DNA of 35,930 bases from Candidatus Odyssella sp. (GCA_020726185.1 DYTB01000013.1:1-35930), one strand, 5' to 3'; shown: positions 10,001 to 18,474, counted from the stretch's first letter. Numbers and translations are program-made. The notes: generated from the letters alone by a model not told the origin.

Positions 10001-11487
10001 AGATAACATTTGCAGAAAAGGCGCCTAAAAATAGTTTATTTGTTGCCGGCGTTTATGAAGACGCAAACTTTGGAAACGTTACAAAAGCACTTGATAAGCT
10101 TGCGAATGGTTCTGTCAAAGCCGCTGTTAGCAACGCAGAATTTAAAGGAAAAGCGGAACGGTTTTTGCGTATTCCTTCAAGCAATGGTTGCACTGGTCAA
10201 GTTGTTTTAGTGGGCCTGGGCGATGCTAAAAAACATACGCCTCTGGCTTTAGAAAAAATTGGAGCAAAGCTTTTTGCTTGTTTGAATGGTCTTCGTGAAA
10301 AGAAGGCAGTTATTGATCTGTCTGATATTCCAGGAGTTAAAAACCACGCAGCTGAAGAACTTGTTGCATATGTCGCATCGGGTGCGCTTATTCGTTCATG
10401 GAATTTTGATAAATACAAAACCAAACGTGAGAAGGACGAAATTCCCGTTCTTGATGAGTTAGTATTTGTAAGCACTAGCGCTAAAAAATCCCAGGAAGCT
10501 TTTGATAAGCTTGCTGCTATTGCAAAGGGAAACCATCTAACCAGATTGGTTGTGTCTGAGCCACCAAACGTTATTTACCCAGAATCAATGGCTAAGTACG
10601 CGAAAGAACTAAGCAAAATTGGCGTGAAGGTTGATGTGCTTGGTGAAAAGGAAATGACAAAACTAGGTTTTGGTGCATTACTTGGCGTAGGGCAAGGAAG
10701 CGTTCGCGAATCTCAGTTAGTTGTTATGAAATGGATGGGCGGCAAAAAAAGTGAAAAGCCCATTGCTGTAGTTGGAAAAGGTGTCACGTTTGATACCGGT
10801 GGTATTAACATTAAGCCATCGAACGGTATGGAAGACATGAAATATGACATGGCCGGTTCAGGTGTTGTGCTTGGGCTTATGAAGTCATTAGCAATGCGTA
10901 AAGCTAAAGTAAATGTTGTTGGAGTTATGGCCTTGGCTGAAAACATGCCTTCGGGTTCGGCACAGCGACCATCTGACGTAGTGACGTCTCTTTCAGGGCA
11001 AACTATTGAAATTCTTAATACCGATGCTGAGGGACGCTTGGTTTTGGCTGATGCCCTTTGGTATACCCAAGATAAATTTAAACCTCAATACATGATTGAC
11101 CTGGCAACGCTTACCGGTGCTATTACCGTGGCGCTAGGTTATGAATACGCAGGGTTGTTCAGTAACGATGATAAGCTTTGCGATATGCTTACAGATGCGG
11201 GCACAGCAGTGGGTGAGCCGTTGTGGCGTCTGCCCATGGGGAAAGCCTATGATAAAGACATTAATTCTGATGTTGCAGATGTGAAGAACGTAGGTTCAGG
11301 TCGAGGTGCGGGCAGTATTACCGCGGCACATTTCCTTGAACGCTTCGTTAACAAAACACCATGGGCGCATTTAGACATTGCTGGCATGGCTTGGGATAAA
11401 GCCGACAAGCCATTAACAGGCAAGGGTGCTACTGGTTATGGTGTTCGTTTACTTAATGAATTTTTGACTAAGAATTTCGAGAAGTAA
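9997..11487 (+). CDS. pepA: Leucyl aminopeptidase (M17)
   Basis: This two-metal cytosolic aminopeptidase removes N-terminal residues from peptides; family members can also bind DNA as regulators. Of 496 residues, the C-terminal catalytic domain carries the full set: Lys261 and Asp266 in GKGVTFDTGGINIKPS, Lys273, Asp284, and the M17 signature NTDAEGRL (341-348) with Asp343, Glu345 and Arg347. The start overlaps the maeB stop as ATGA, so it is translationally coupled as the last gene of the operon. The last 135 bp (11353-11487) occur again, diverged, at 12680-12814 on the far side of a secreted-protein gene, suggesting that the 3' end of this gene was the target of an insertion. Confidence 0.96.
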   Translation: MKITFAEKAPKNSLFVAGVYEDANFGNVTKALDKLANGSVKAAVSNAEFKGKAERFLRIPSSNGCTGQVVLVGLGDAKKHTPLALEKIGAKLFACLNGLREKKAVIDLSDIPGVKNHAAEELVAYVASGALIRSWNFDKYKTKREKDEIPVLDELVFVSTSAKKSQEAFDKLAAIAKGNHLTRLVVSEPPNVIYPESMAKYAKELSKIGVKVDVLGEKEMTKLGFGALLGVGQGSVRESQLVVMKWMGGKKSEKPIAVVGKGVTFDTGGINIKPSNGMEDMKYDMAGSGVVLGLMKSLAMRKAKVNVVGVMALAENMPSGSAQRPSDVVTSLSGQTIEILNTDAEGRLVLADALWYTQDKFKPQYMIDLATLTGAITVALGYEYAGLFSNDDKLCDMLTDAGTAVGEPLWRLPMGKAYDKDINSDVADVKNVGSGRGAGSITAAHFLERFVNKTPWAHLDIAGMAWDKADKPLTGKGATGYGVRLLNEFLTKNFEK

Positions 11488-11494
11488 AATACTT

Positions 11495-11534
11495 ATAGAT
11501 TCCCGGGCTGCGTGATCAAGTGCCGGGAATCTAT
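11495..11534. terminator. Strong hairpin terminator after pepA
   Basis: A perfect 12-bp stem ATAGATTCCCGG / CCGGGAATCTAT (11495-11506 with 11523-11534) with a 16-nt loop lies 7 nt after the pepA stop. It is followed by T-rich sequence on the plus strand. It also faces the convergent gene ending at 11549 and may serve both strands. Confidence 0.7.
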
Positions 11535-11548
11535 TTACGTTAACTGTT

Positions 11549-12562
11549 TTATTTTCTATTCTTCAAAGCATCTTGAATTAAATAATCCCATTTAGACATA
11601 CCGCTCCCGTATTTAAAGAACCAACCTCCTAGATCGTCAAGGTTTGAGAATCTTCCTTCTGCTTTTAGTTTTTCGAGAGTTTCTATATCACCTCGCTTAA
11701 AAGCTTCTCTAAATTCTGACTCTTCATCATGTCCATTCTCTTCTGAAAATCTCTCTTCATCAGTGGCTGCTCTTGCATCTAATAGTGGACTTGCAAAGTC
11801 TTTATCTTTAATTGTTCCGGAGCTGAATAGGAAACGCGCCGCACTTTCGCGATCAGCTTCTACTTGTGAACCTGTTGCAATACTGCGATAAATATTTAAC
11901 GCAATTTCTTTATCTTCGATTGTTCCATGGCGGAATAAGAAACGCGCTGCATTTTCGCGATCAGCTTCTACTTGTGAACCTGTTGCAATACTGCGATAAA
12001 TATTTAACGCAATTTCTTTATCTTCGATTGTTCCATGGCGGAATAAGAAACGCGCTGCATTTTCGCGATCAGCTTCTACTTGTGATTCTAATGCAGTTTT
12101 GCGACATATATCTAATACTGCGTTTTTATCCTCTTCAGTTCCATTGTCAAATAATAGTCCCTTTGCGTTTTCGCGATCAGCTGGTTCTGCTTGTGAATTG
12201 AATGCGATCCTGCGATACGTTTCTAATACTGTTTCTTTATAAAGTCCTTTTTTCCTTGGATCAGCCTGAGAATTCAAGATACTTGCTGCACACAATTGAT
12301 GCTCTATGGTTTCTTCTTCATCTTTTGCGATTTTCAGAAATTCCTGTATTGCTACGGCTTGATCGCCTATTGCTACTGTGCGCATTATAGGGCCTTTAAC
12401 ATTCCATAAGTCTAGTGCGGTATCAAATTCCAGATGGCCGTTAAGACTGTTATTAAGGTAGAAGTTCTCATATCTTGGTTGATTGCGGTAGAAGTTGTCA
12501 TCCATTGCTACAACGCTTTGCAATAATAACGCACTGCTTAAAATTTTGAGTGTTGTTTTCAT
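11549..12562 (-). CDS. Secreted protein with 36-residue alpha-helical repeats
   Basis: I do not recognise a named family. The 337-residue product has a signal peptide (MKTTLKILSSALLLQSVVA, mature start probably MDDNFY). The middle holds repeats of about 36 residues that contain SQVEADRENAARFLF and HGTIEDKEIALNIYRSIA, a helix-turn-helix pattern like HEAT or Sel1/TPR solenoids. The C-terminal 60 residues (FREAFKRGDIETLEKLKAEG and on) resemble a degenerate ankyrin-type helix pair. Two adjacent repeat units are identical over 108 bp. It is convergent with pepA and sits between the intact pepA 3' end and a second 3' end of pepA, so it is probably the cargo of a small insertion. A GGAG box precedes the ATG. 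Function as an exported host-interacting protein is inferred only from export and repeats. Confidence 0.7.
   Translation of the reverse strand: MKTTLKILSSALLLQSVVAMDDNFYRNQPRYENFYLNNSLNGHLEFDTALDLWNVKGPIMRTVAIGDQAVAIQEFLKIAKDEEETIEHQLCAASILNSQADPRKKGLYKETVLETYRRIAFNSQAEPADRENAKGLLFDNGTEEDKNAVLDICRKTALESQVEADRENAARFLFRHGTIEDKEIALNIYRSIATGSQVEADRENAARFLFRHGTIEDKEIALNIYRSIATGSQVEADRESAARFLFSSGTIKDKDFASPLLDARAATDEERFSEENGHDEESEFREAFKRGDIETLEKLKAEGRFSNLDDLGGWFFKYGSGMSKWDYLIQDALKNRK
11851..12174. repeat. 108-bp coding tandem repeats (first two units identical)
   Basis: Units start at 11851, 11959 and 12067, each 108 bp (36 codons). The first two are identical by eye over their full length; the third matches well only at its ends. 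A further diverged unit begins at 12175. The perfect pair indicates a very recent tandem duplication. Confidence 0.9.
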
Positions 12563-12679
12563 AAAAATGCTCCTATTAAAAATTGATCATCATCTGTTTT
12601 GATGAATAATAATCATTCACATACTTTGAGTTATATAAGAAGAAAATTAATAATTCCATCTGAAAGTATACCCGTCCTT

Positions 12680-12814
12680 AAAACACCCTGGGCGCATTTA
12701 GACATTGCTGGTATGGCTTGGGATAAGGCTGATAAGCCATTAACAGGCAAGGGCGCTACAGGCTACGGAGTCCGTTGGCTTAATGAGTTTTTGACTGAAA
12801 ACTTTGAAGCATAA
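12680..12814 (+). pseudogene. Second copy of the pepA 3' end (44 codons plus stop)
   Basis: This stretch encodes KTPWAHLDIAGMAWDKADKP and continues to NEFLTENFEA and a stop. It corresponds to residues 453-496 of pepA (11353-11487), with the same length and no indel. Of 45 codons, 18 differ, and 15 of these differences are synonymous, so this copy evolved under selection in a functional gene before being cut off. Homology begins abruptly at AAAACACC; the sequence before it is unrelated. After the stop there is a separate hairpin with CCCC and GGGG arms (12828-12851), possibly the terminator of the original gene. It looks like the displaced resident end left by an insertion, not a decayed local duplicate. 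Confidence 0.88.
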
Positions 12815-13005
12815 GGTATTTACTGATCCCCTCTGGCTAAGGTCAGCGGGGAATTCTATTCTCATACACTTTCATAAAACGCAACTCTCCTATCTAAAAA
12901 TTAAGTATTTGTAAATTATTGTAAAGAATTAGTTAACAAAATCTATTGCATTTTACCTTTTTTGAGCTATCTACACTAAGTGGAAATTTCTTAAAAGGTT
13001 TTTTT

Positions 13006-13728
13006 ATGGAGAAAATTTTCTTAAGCCTATTTTTACTAACATCAACAATTTACAGCATGGAGGTGCGCGGCTTATTAGAAGAACCTGAATTATCAAGAAA
13101 GGTAAGTGCAGGTCATAGATTTTTAGTAGGGATCAAAGAGGTTGCGCACAGTATGGGTTGCTATAGGCCCTTGCAAGCTATAGAAAGTAGCTTAAGCAAT
13201 TTATCAGAGTCCTACAGGTACAATAACATGTTGGCTAGGGTTACATTTACAGCCTGTGTGCTTGCTCCTGAATTACGAGAAAAGTCTGAGATTGTTTCAG
13301 TAAGGCTTTCTAGCGAAGATTTAATCAAGCTTCACAGTGCGTTATTTCACATTCGAAATCATGTAATTGAAATTGCTGAGAATCAAAATTTAGAATCTTC
13401 TACACCTTTAATGATAAAAATACTCCATCAATCAAATGGTGGCATGTTGATTGCTGCTCAAGCTATTGATGCCATTGCTGAGACAGGCAAGGCTGGTATC
13501 ATTCTAAAAACTTTTGCAGCGATTGCTGATATTTATGGTGCTGGAGAAATAGCCCACCATTTGAAAGAAGAAATATTGTCAGATATGCTTCGAAGTTTTG
13601 AAAGAGTGGGAGAGCTTGTTTCGCTAATAAAGGTCGACAAGTTTAAAAAGGAAGATCTTTATAGAATGGAAGAAATTAGTGAAGCACCAAATACACTGAA
13701 GCCACTGTTTAAAAAAGCCAATGCTTAG
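13006..13728 (+). CDS. Secreted protein of unknown function, 240 residues
   Basis: No family recognised. A signal peptide (MEKIFLSLFLLTSTIYS, mature start MEVRGL) is followed by about 220 mostly helical residues with no cysteine pattern or catalytic motif that I can name. An AAAAGG ribosome-binding site at 12993-12998 sits 7 nt before the ATG at 13006. This supports that start over an in-frame ATG at 12946, which would put 20 residues before the signal peptide. The gene follows the displaced pepA end and faces the Bax-inhibitor gene, with a shared strong hairpin between them. The mature N-terminus beginning Met-acidic is shared with three other exported proteins in the window. A role as effector or periplasmic protein is open. 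Confidence 0.6.
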   Translation: MEKIFLSLFLLTSTIYSMEVRGLLEEPELSRKVSAGHRFLVGIKEVAHSMGCYRPLQAIESSLSNLSESYRYNNMLARVTFTACVLAPELREKSEIVSVRLSSEDLIKLHSALFHIRNHVIEIAENQNLESSTPLMIKILHQSNGGMLIAAQAIDAIAETGKAGIILKTFAAIADIYGAGEIAHHLKEEILSDMLRSFERVGELVSLIKVDKFKKEDLYRMEEISEAPNTLKPLFKKANA

Positions 13729-13748
13729 TAGCAATTGTTAGATTCAAT

Positions 13749-13773
13749 AAAAAAGGCCGGGGAAACCCGGCCT
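13749..13773 (-). terminator. Intrinsic terminator, strongest on the minus strand
   Basis: An 8-bp stem AGGCCGGG / CCCGGCCT with a GAAA tetraloop (13754-13773) is followed on the minus strand by six T residues, ending the Bax-inhibitor transcript. The plus-strand flank (CTTTCGTT) is weaker but may serve the gene ending at 13728. Confidence 0.88.
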
Positions 13774-13794
13774 CTTTCGTTGTGTGCTTCGAAC

Positions 13795-14505
13795 TTAACG
13801 ACGGTTGCCGAATAATTGCAACAATGCCAAGAACATGTTTAAGAAGTTCATGTATAAACGTAGGGCGCCAAATAAAGCTTTTTTGCCTGATGTTTCGCTG
13901 TCATCGTTCGCGTAGTAAATTTCCTTGATCATTTGCGTGTCATAAGCTGTAAGGCCTGTGAAAATTAGTACTGAAAGTACCGAAATGGTAAACTGCATTG
14001 GTCCACTGTGCATGAACATGTTCACAACGCTTGCGATGATAATTCCAAGCAAGGCCATAAATAAGAATGAACCGAACTTGCTTAAATCACGCTGAGTTGT
14101 GTACCCGTAAAGGCTAGTGCCTGCAAACATACCGGCTGTGATGAAGAAAACTTTTGCAATGCTTTCACCAGTGTACAGCAAAAAGATGCTAGCCAGAGAA
14201 AGACCAAGAACGCCTGCAAAAGCCCAAAAAAGTGTTTGTGCGTTTGCAAAACTCATTTTGCCGATGCGTGCACTTAGAAAGAATACCATTAGCAATGGGC
14301 CAAAAAGTACCAAATACCTAAGTGGTGTTCCGAAGATAAGCTGCATCATTTCCTGTGACTGAGCCGTTAAGTACGCAGTTATTCCGGTAATGCTTAGGCC
14401 TAGAGCCATAAAGTTGTAAACCCGTTGCATGTAAGTGCGCAAACCTGCGTCAATTTCCTGTGCGTGGGCAGAAGTACGTGTGATTGGATCAAAATTATTG
14501 GACAT
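13795..14505 (-). CDS. Bax inhibitor-1 / YccA-YbhL family membrane protein
   Basis: This seven-helix inner-membrane protein of about 236 residues belongs to the BI-1 (TMBIM) family, whose bacterial members are linked to calcium leak and membrane-protein quality control. The N-terminal TRTSAHAQEIDAGLRTYMQRVY, the GLTAYDTQ segment holding a conserved aspartate, and the final LYMNFLNMFLALLQLFGNRR are typical of alphaproteobacterial members. An AAGGAGG box lies 5 nt before the ATG at 14505. An ATG six codons further upstream (14523) would bury that box inside the coding region, so 14505 is chosen. It is monocistronic, with a strong terminator behind it. Confidence 0.92.
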   Translation of the reverse strand: MSNNFDPITRTSAHAQEIDAGLRTYMQRVYNFMALGLSITGITAYLTAQSQEMMQLIFGTPLRYLVLFGPLLMVFFLSARIGKMSFANAQTLFWAFAGVLGLSLASIFLLYTGESIAKVFFITAGMFAGTSLYGYTTQRDLSKFGSFLFMALLGIIIASVVNMFMHSGPMQFTISVLSVLIFTGLTAYDTQMIKEIYYANDDSETSGKKALFGALRLYMNFLNMFLALLQLFGNRR

Positions 14506-14675
14506 ATTATCCTCCTTTTTCATATGAGCAGATCATAGCATGTTTTTTAAAAAGAAGCCAAAAAGGTTTATGGCTCAATGTAAAAGTGGTGACAACCCTG
14601 CATGCACAAAAACTTCTAGACCATTAATAGCATTTTGGGGATAATCCGATGACAAAGATCGGTGAATGAAAGCCT

Positions 14676-15423
14676 ATGACAACCCATACTAAAATAGCTA
14701 CTACACTTTGGCTTTTGCTGGATTTTGACAATTGTCAAATGGCTACCGAGCATTTGGCGGTGCCTTCGTTGATTGAGCGGTTCAATGATTTATATGCAGA
14801 TACCATTGACCACCCCCTTACATTTCAAGAATTCAAAGAGCACTTTCATGGGCAGGCTCGTGAGAACCTTTGTGTAAACTTATCTAAGCATTTTGGGATC
14901 TGTGTTGATTACCCTACGTTATACGATGCACGTGAGTGGCGCATGATGCAGCAACTCAAAAAAACAGGAGTTGAAATGGCTCCTCACTTAATAGACACGC
15001 TTTCAATTTTAGAGCATCAGGGATATAAATTTGCATTCGTTTCAAATAATCCTATCCAACGTGCCTTGGCAGCTATGCGCTTTGCCACGAATGGACAGGG
15101 AGAAGAGTTAGCACGTTTTTTTGGGACAGCCTTTTTTTGGGACAGCCTTTTTTGAAGCTGGTGACGTTCAAAAACCAAAACCTGACGTTTATTTAAGAGC
15201 GATGGAACAATTGAATATTTCTCCTCAAAACTGTTTTGCCGTTGAAGACAGCATTACAGGGGCAAGCGCTGCTATTAGTGCCGGCATTACAACCTTTGGT
15301 TTTGTAGGGTTTGCTGATAAACCTCAAGATATAGCAGCTACACTCATAGAAAAAGGGGTAACAGCTTGTTTTTCTGACTGGGCAGAGCTTCCGGCTTTGT
15401 TAGTTGCATTTTCTTCAAAATAA
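14676..15423 (+). pseudogene. HAD-superfamily hydrolase (phosphoglycolate-phosphatase-like), frameshifted
   Basis: Two overlapping frames together make one HAD phosphatase of about 243 residues. The first (14676-15155) has motif I as LLDFDN with the DxD pair, and motif II as FVSNN. The second (15121-15423) has the motif III lysine in KPKPDVYLRA and motif IV as AVEDSITGA. The break is a 16-bp tandem duplication of TTTTTTTGGGACAGCC (15116-15131 and 15132-15147). Removing one copy restores FFGTAFFEAGDVQKPKPD across the junction. As it stands, the first frame ends at FFWDSLF. Loss of one T in the first T7 run, by mutation or polymerase slippage, would also restore the frame with a few extra residues. 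The gene may therefore be dead, phase-variable or rescued by slippage. Confidence 0.85.
15116..15147. repeat. 16-bp tandem duplication disrupting the HAD gene
   Basis: TTTTTTTGGGACAGCC occurs twice without a gap and is followed by six more T residues. Sixteen bases shift the reading frame by one. The identical copies imply a recent slippage event. Confidence 0.95.
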
Positions 15424-15458
15424 AACTACTTACGCATTATGGGCATTACCCCAAAAAA

Positions 15459-15899
15459 TTATCCCGCTTTTTCTGGTTTGTCTTGTGGATTCAGCGGAAT
15501 TAACTGAAAGGGCAACCAGTTATTCAAAATAAAAATATGCAGTAGAAATGCATTAATTAGCAATCCAGTGAGTAGTGGATATAGATTATAGTACATCAGT
15601 AAAATAAATGCTCCACCGCCCAAGACATAATATGAAAGAGCTAGATGAAAAAAATCCTTAGAAAACATACTTTTTGGAATTGGAGTCGTCCAAATAACCT
15701 TGAAGGTCTTATATTTTAGTAATGAAGTGTGTTTTAGTATGTAAATGTATATAAAAACTGACGAAATGATTAATATATTTGCACGAGGAAGGAGCTCAAG
15801 AACTATATTAACGATTAGTATTCGTAGAAAATTAGCCCAATAAAACTTTAACAAAATGAACAGTTGTTGTTTATTGTTTTTTTTGTAAATGAATTTCAT
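15459..15899 (-). CDS. Small integral membrane protein of unknown function
   Basis: The 146-residue product is very hydrophobic, with three to four predicted helices separated by short basic loops (YKKNNKQQ at the N-terminus and LKYKTFK in the middle). I recognise no family. It is AT-rich compared with its neighbours and lies alone between the broken HAD gene and gltX. Length and continuous hydrophobicity make it more credible than a chance ORF, but no ribosome-binding site is obvious and no motif points to a role. Confidence 0.5.
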   Translation of the reverse strand: MKFIYKKNNKQQLFILLKFYWANFLRILIVNIVLELLPRANILIISSVFIYIYILKHTSLLKYKTFKVIWTTPIPKSMFSKDFFHLALSYYVLGGGAFILLMYYNLYPLLTGLLINAFLLHIFILNNWLPFQLIPLNPQDKPEKAG

Positions 15900-15976
15900 C
15901 AGCTTGATATTTCTTAAAAAACCTTAGTGCTTTAAGAATATAACTTAATGGTTAATACGTCATTAATTATATTACG

Positions 15977-17371
15977 TTAAACAGAAATAATATTCTCAAT
16001 TCGATTAAGCGATTCTTGCTTGCCCAAAATTGACATGACTTCAAACAGGCTTGGCGAAACGGAGCGACCAGTTATGGCAACACGCAAAGGTGCAGCTAGC
16101 TGACCTAACTTTATGGCAAATTCCTCAGCGGTGCCGCGTAGCACTGCTTCAAGCACATCGTGTGTAAAGTCACAAGCTTGTAGTTTCGGTAAAAGATTTT
16201 TCAAATGAGCAATATTTTCAGGGGTAAGTAGGGCGGTTGCCTTTTCATCGTGTGGCAACGTTTGAATATAAATAATGGCGCTTTCAGCCAGTTCAACCGT
16301 TGTTTTGGCGCGTTCTTTAAGGCCAGTCATGCCTTTTGAAATATTGCTTTCCTCACTGGCAGATATAGATCGTGCAATCTGTTTTTCAATAAGGGGTTTG
16401 ATTAAATTAACCAAACGCGTGTCATCAGCTAGGCGAATGTAATGGCCATTTAAATTGTGAAGTTTTGCCATGTCGAAACGGGCAGGGGAACGGCCGATTC
16501 CTTCTAATGCAAACCATTCAATGGCTTGGGCCTCACTAATAATTTCATCATCCCCATGGCCCCAACCCAGACGTAGCAAATAGTTTTTCATGGCTTCTGG
16601 CAAAAAGCCTAGGTCCTTATACATGTCGGCACTTGTGGCGCCGTGACGCTTTGATAGTTTGGCTCCATCGGCCCCATGAATAAGGGGAATATGGGCGAAT
16701 TCAGGGACATTCCATCCCATTGCTGTATAAATGTGGTGTTGACGAAAGGCGTTGGTTAAGTGGTCATCACCCCGGATAATATGGGTTATGCCCATGTCGT
16801 GGTCATCAACCACCACGGAAAGCATGTATGTAGGGGTGCCATCGGCACGAAGCAAAACCATATCATCTAGCTGATTGTTTTGAACGGTAACCGGCCCTTG
16901 GACTTTGTCTTGAATGGTAAGAGAATCTTGTTGAGGGGATTTAAACCGAATAACCGGCTTAATACCTGCAGGTGCGGTTGATGGATCGCGGTCACGCCAC
17001 ATACCATTATAGCGTGGGGGCAATTTCTTGGCTGCTGCTTCGTCACGCATGGTTTGCAATTCTTCAGGTGAGCAATAGCAATGATAGGCTCTCCCAACGC
17101 TCAATAGCTGGTGAGCAACCTCTGCATGACGTGAAGCGCGTTCGAATTGAAAAATGGGCTCTTCATCGGCTTTTATGCCAAGCCAATTGAGGCTTGAAAA
17201 AATAGCATCGACCGCTTCGGGGGTTGAGCGTTCCCGGTCGGTGTCTTCAATACGTAGCAAATATTTTCCACCGCAGTGCTTTGCGAACAGGTAATTAAAC
17301 AGTGCCGTACGCGCACTGCCAATGTGTAAATATCCAGTAGGTGAGGGTGCAAAACGAAGTCGAACGGTCAT
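15977..17371 (-). CDS. gltX: Glutamate--tRNA ligase
   Basis: GluRS charges tRNA-Glu, and in many alphaproteobacteria lacking GlnRS it also mischarges tRNA-Gln for amidation. The 464-residue class I synthetase has the HIGH-type motif PSPTGYLHIGS (9-19), the KMSKS-type motif KLSKRHG (238-244), and the glutamate-binding RIEDTDRERS segment (40-49). Length and order are normal. It starts directly after the tatA stop codon with no gap, so the two are likely co-transcribed. Alphaproteobacteria often carry two GltX proteins; whether this is the canonical or the second copy cannot be told from this window. Confidence 0.96.
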   Translation of the reverse strand: MTVRLRFAPSPTGYLHIGSARTALFNYLFAKHCGGKYLLRIEDTDRERSTPEAVDAIFSSLNWLGIKADEEPIFQFERASRHAEVAHQLLSVGRAYHCYCSPEELQTMRDEAAAKKLPPRYNGMWRDRDPSTAPAGIKPVIRFKSPQQDSLTIQDKVQGPVTVQNNQLDDMVLLRADGTPTYMLSVVVDDHDMGITHIIRGDDHLTNAFRQHHIYTAMGWNVPEFAHIPLIHGADGAKLSKRHGATSADMYKDLGFLPEAMKNYLLRLGWGHGDDEIISEAQAIEWFALEGIGRSPARFDMAKLHNLNGHYIRLADDTRLVNLIKPLIEKQIARSISASEESNISKGMTGLKERAKTTVELAESAIIYIQTLPHDEKATALLTPENIAHLKNLLPKLQACDFTHDVLEAVLRGTAEEFAIKLGQLAAPLRVAITGRSVSPSLFEVMSILGKQESLNRIENIISV

Positions 17372-17518
17372 TTATTGTTTGTCCTCGTCCTTCATGCCAT
17401 CTTTAAAGGCCTTCACACCCTTAGCAAGATCACCCATAATTTTGGGGATTTTCCCTGCGCCGAACAATACTAAAACAATCAACAAAACAATAATTAAATG
17501 ACTTGTGCTTAATCCCAT
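17372..17518 (-). CDS. tatA: Sec-independent translocase subunit TatA
   Basis: TatA forms the pore of the twin-arginine export system for folded proteins. The 48-residue product has the short N-terminal [20 protein letters not shown] helix, the hinge [20 protein letters not shown] typical of TatA/E, and a short charged tail ([10 protein letters not shown]). That is shorter than the usual 70-90 residues, as in other reduced genomes. The frame is open upstream to 17602, but the ATG at 17518 matches the family start; the 28 extra residues have no TatA character. It abuts gltX directly. No tatB or tatC is nearby. Confidence 0.88.
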   Translation of the reverse strand: MGLSTSHLIIVLLIVLVLFGAGKIPKIMGDLAKGVKAFKDGMKDEDKQ

Positions 17519-17759
17519 AATTTTCAGTCTGCATAAGGGCCAATTAGATGAAATGTACACCGAATGAGGATTTTCGTCAAAAGTATCATGGTTAAATAAC
17601 ATGGAGATAAATATGCTGCCAATTGAATTATTCTTAAGATAATTACTATTTATGTAATTTAAAAGTTTGTTTTTTTAAATAAAGATGGTATATGGTGAGA
17701 GGAAGATGTTCGTGCAAGTTAATTTTAGCGACACATTCATAGCAATACAGGAGAAAATT

Positions 17760-18407
17760 ATGAAATTAAACAAATTATTATTAAGTGCAGCGTTCGCAGC
17801 TATTTCAGCTAGTGGATTTTCTATGGATACTGTTGTTAAGAATCCAGAAAATATAGAAGACAGAACATGTCAGAAACGAGCATTCACAGGTCTAGGTGAG
17901 GAAGAAGTGTCAACAGTATTTCTAAGCGAGTACGTTAGTTCGCTTAAAACTAGTATGATTGAGGGCGGGAATGATTACATTGATTTTTTAATGCCTCTTC
18001 CTAATGCTTCATTTATTCATGCCGTTGGTGGTCATGATTATCAAATCTCTAGAGAAGTATACAATCGAATTAACTGGCTTGAAAAAGAGTATGGAACTAG
18101 AGAGAACTTCAAAGAGGCTCTTAGTGAATTAATTGATTCTATTAGCATTTATGGCAAGTTTCCAGAAAACGCTACGTTAGAAGATCTTGCTGCGGCAAAA
18201 AATGATGTTGAGGACTTATTTATGAGCGCTGTAGATGCATTTGTAGACGGTTTAGCGCCTACTGATGGTAAGATGATATTTTCTTCCCGCTTTATGAAGA
18301 TGCATCCTACTAACTTTGGTGGCGCTAATGCAGATGCTAACAGTGTAAAAGGGTGCTTTAAAGTTGCTCTTTTTTGTCAGTGCATGACGCCGAAAATCCT
18401 TGCTTAA
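17760..18407 (+). CDS. Secreted protein of unknown function, 215 residues
   Basis: No family recognised. The signal peptide MKLNKLLLSAAFAAISASGF ends in FS before a mature start MDTVVKNP. The mature part has a helical, acidic middle (LEKEYGTRENFKEALSELID) and a C-terminal segment with three cysteines (one in KGCFK, two in FCQC). An AGGAGA ribosome-binding site at 17749-17754 lies 5 nt before the ATG at 17760, so I chose this over an in-frame ATG at 17685 that would add 25 residues before the signal peptide. A good terminator follows, so it is a monocistronic unit, like the other exported genes here. The function is unknown. Confidence 0.65.
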   Translation: MKLNKLLLSAAFAAISASGFSMDTVVKNPENIEDRTCQKRAFTGLGEEEVSTVFLSEYVSSLKTSMIEGGNDYIDFLMPLPNASFIHAVGGHDYQISREVYNRINWLEKEYGTRENFKEALSELIDSISIYGKFPENATLEDLAAAKNDVEDLFMSAVDAFVDGLAPTDGKMIFSSRFMKMHPTNFGGANADANSVKGCFKVALFCQCMTPKILA

Positions 18408-18440
18408 GATGGTAAGATGACTAATTAAAAAATAGCTTTA

Positions 18441-18474
18441 AAGCTCTTCTTCGTAACAGGAGGAGAGCTTTTTT
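18441..18474 (+). terminator. Intrinsic terminator
   Basis: A 12-bp stem with two G-T wobbles (18441-18452 with 18459-18470) and a GTAACA loop runs into six T residues. It ends the transcript of the secreted protein gene. Confidence 0.85.

Noticed and set aside
12599-12679. N-terminal extension of the frame holding the pepA remnant, as a real 71-residue gene
   Set aside because: The first 27 codons have no similarity to anything recognisable and no ribosome-binding site; only the pepA-derived part is meaningful.
15121-15423. Separate small HAD-like gene
   Set aside because: It starts inside a tandem duplication and contains only HAD motifs III and IV, continuing the upstream frame, so it is the tail of one broken gene.
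17603-17759. Upstream in-frame starts for tatA and for the secreted gene at 17760
   Set aside because: Both would add residues that do not fit: non-TatA sequence before the TatA helix, and a polar stretch before a signal peptide that has its own ribosome-binding site.
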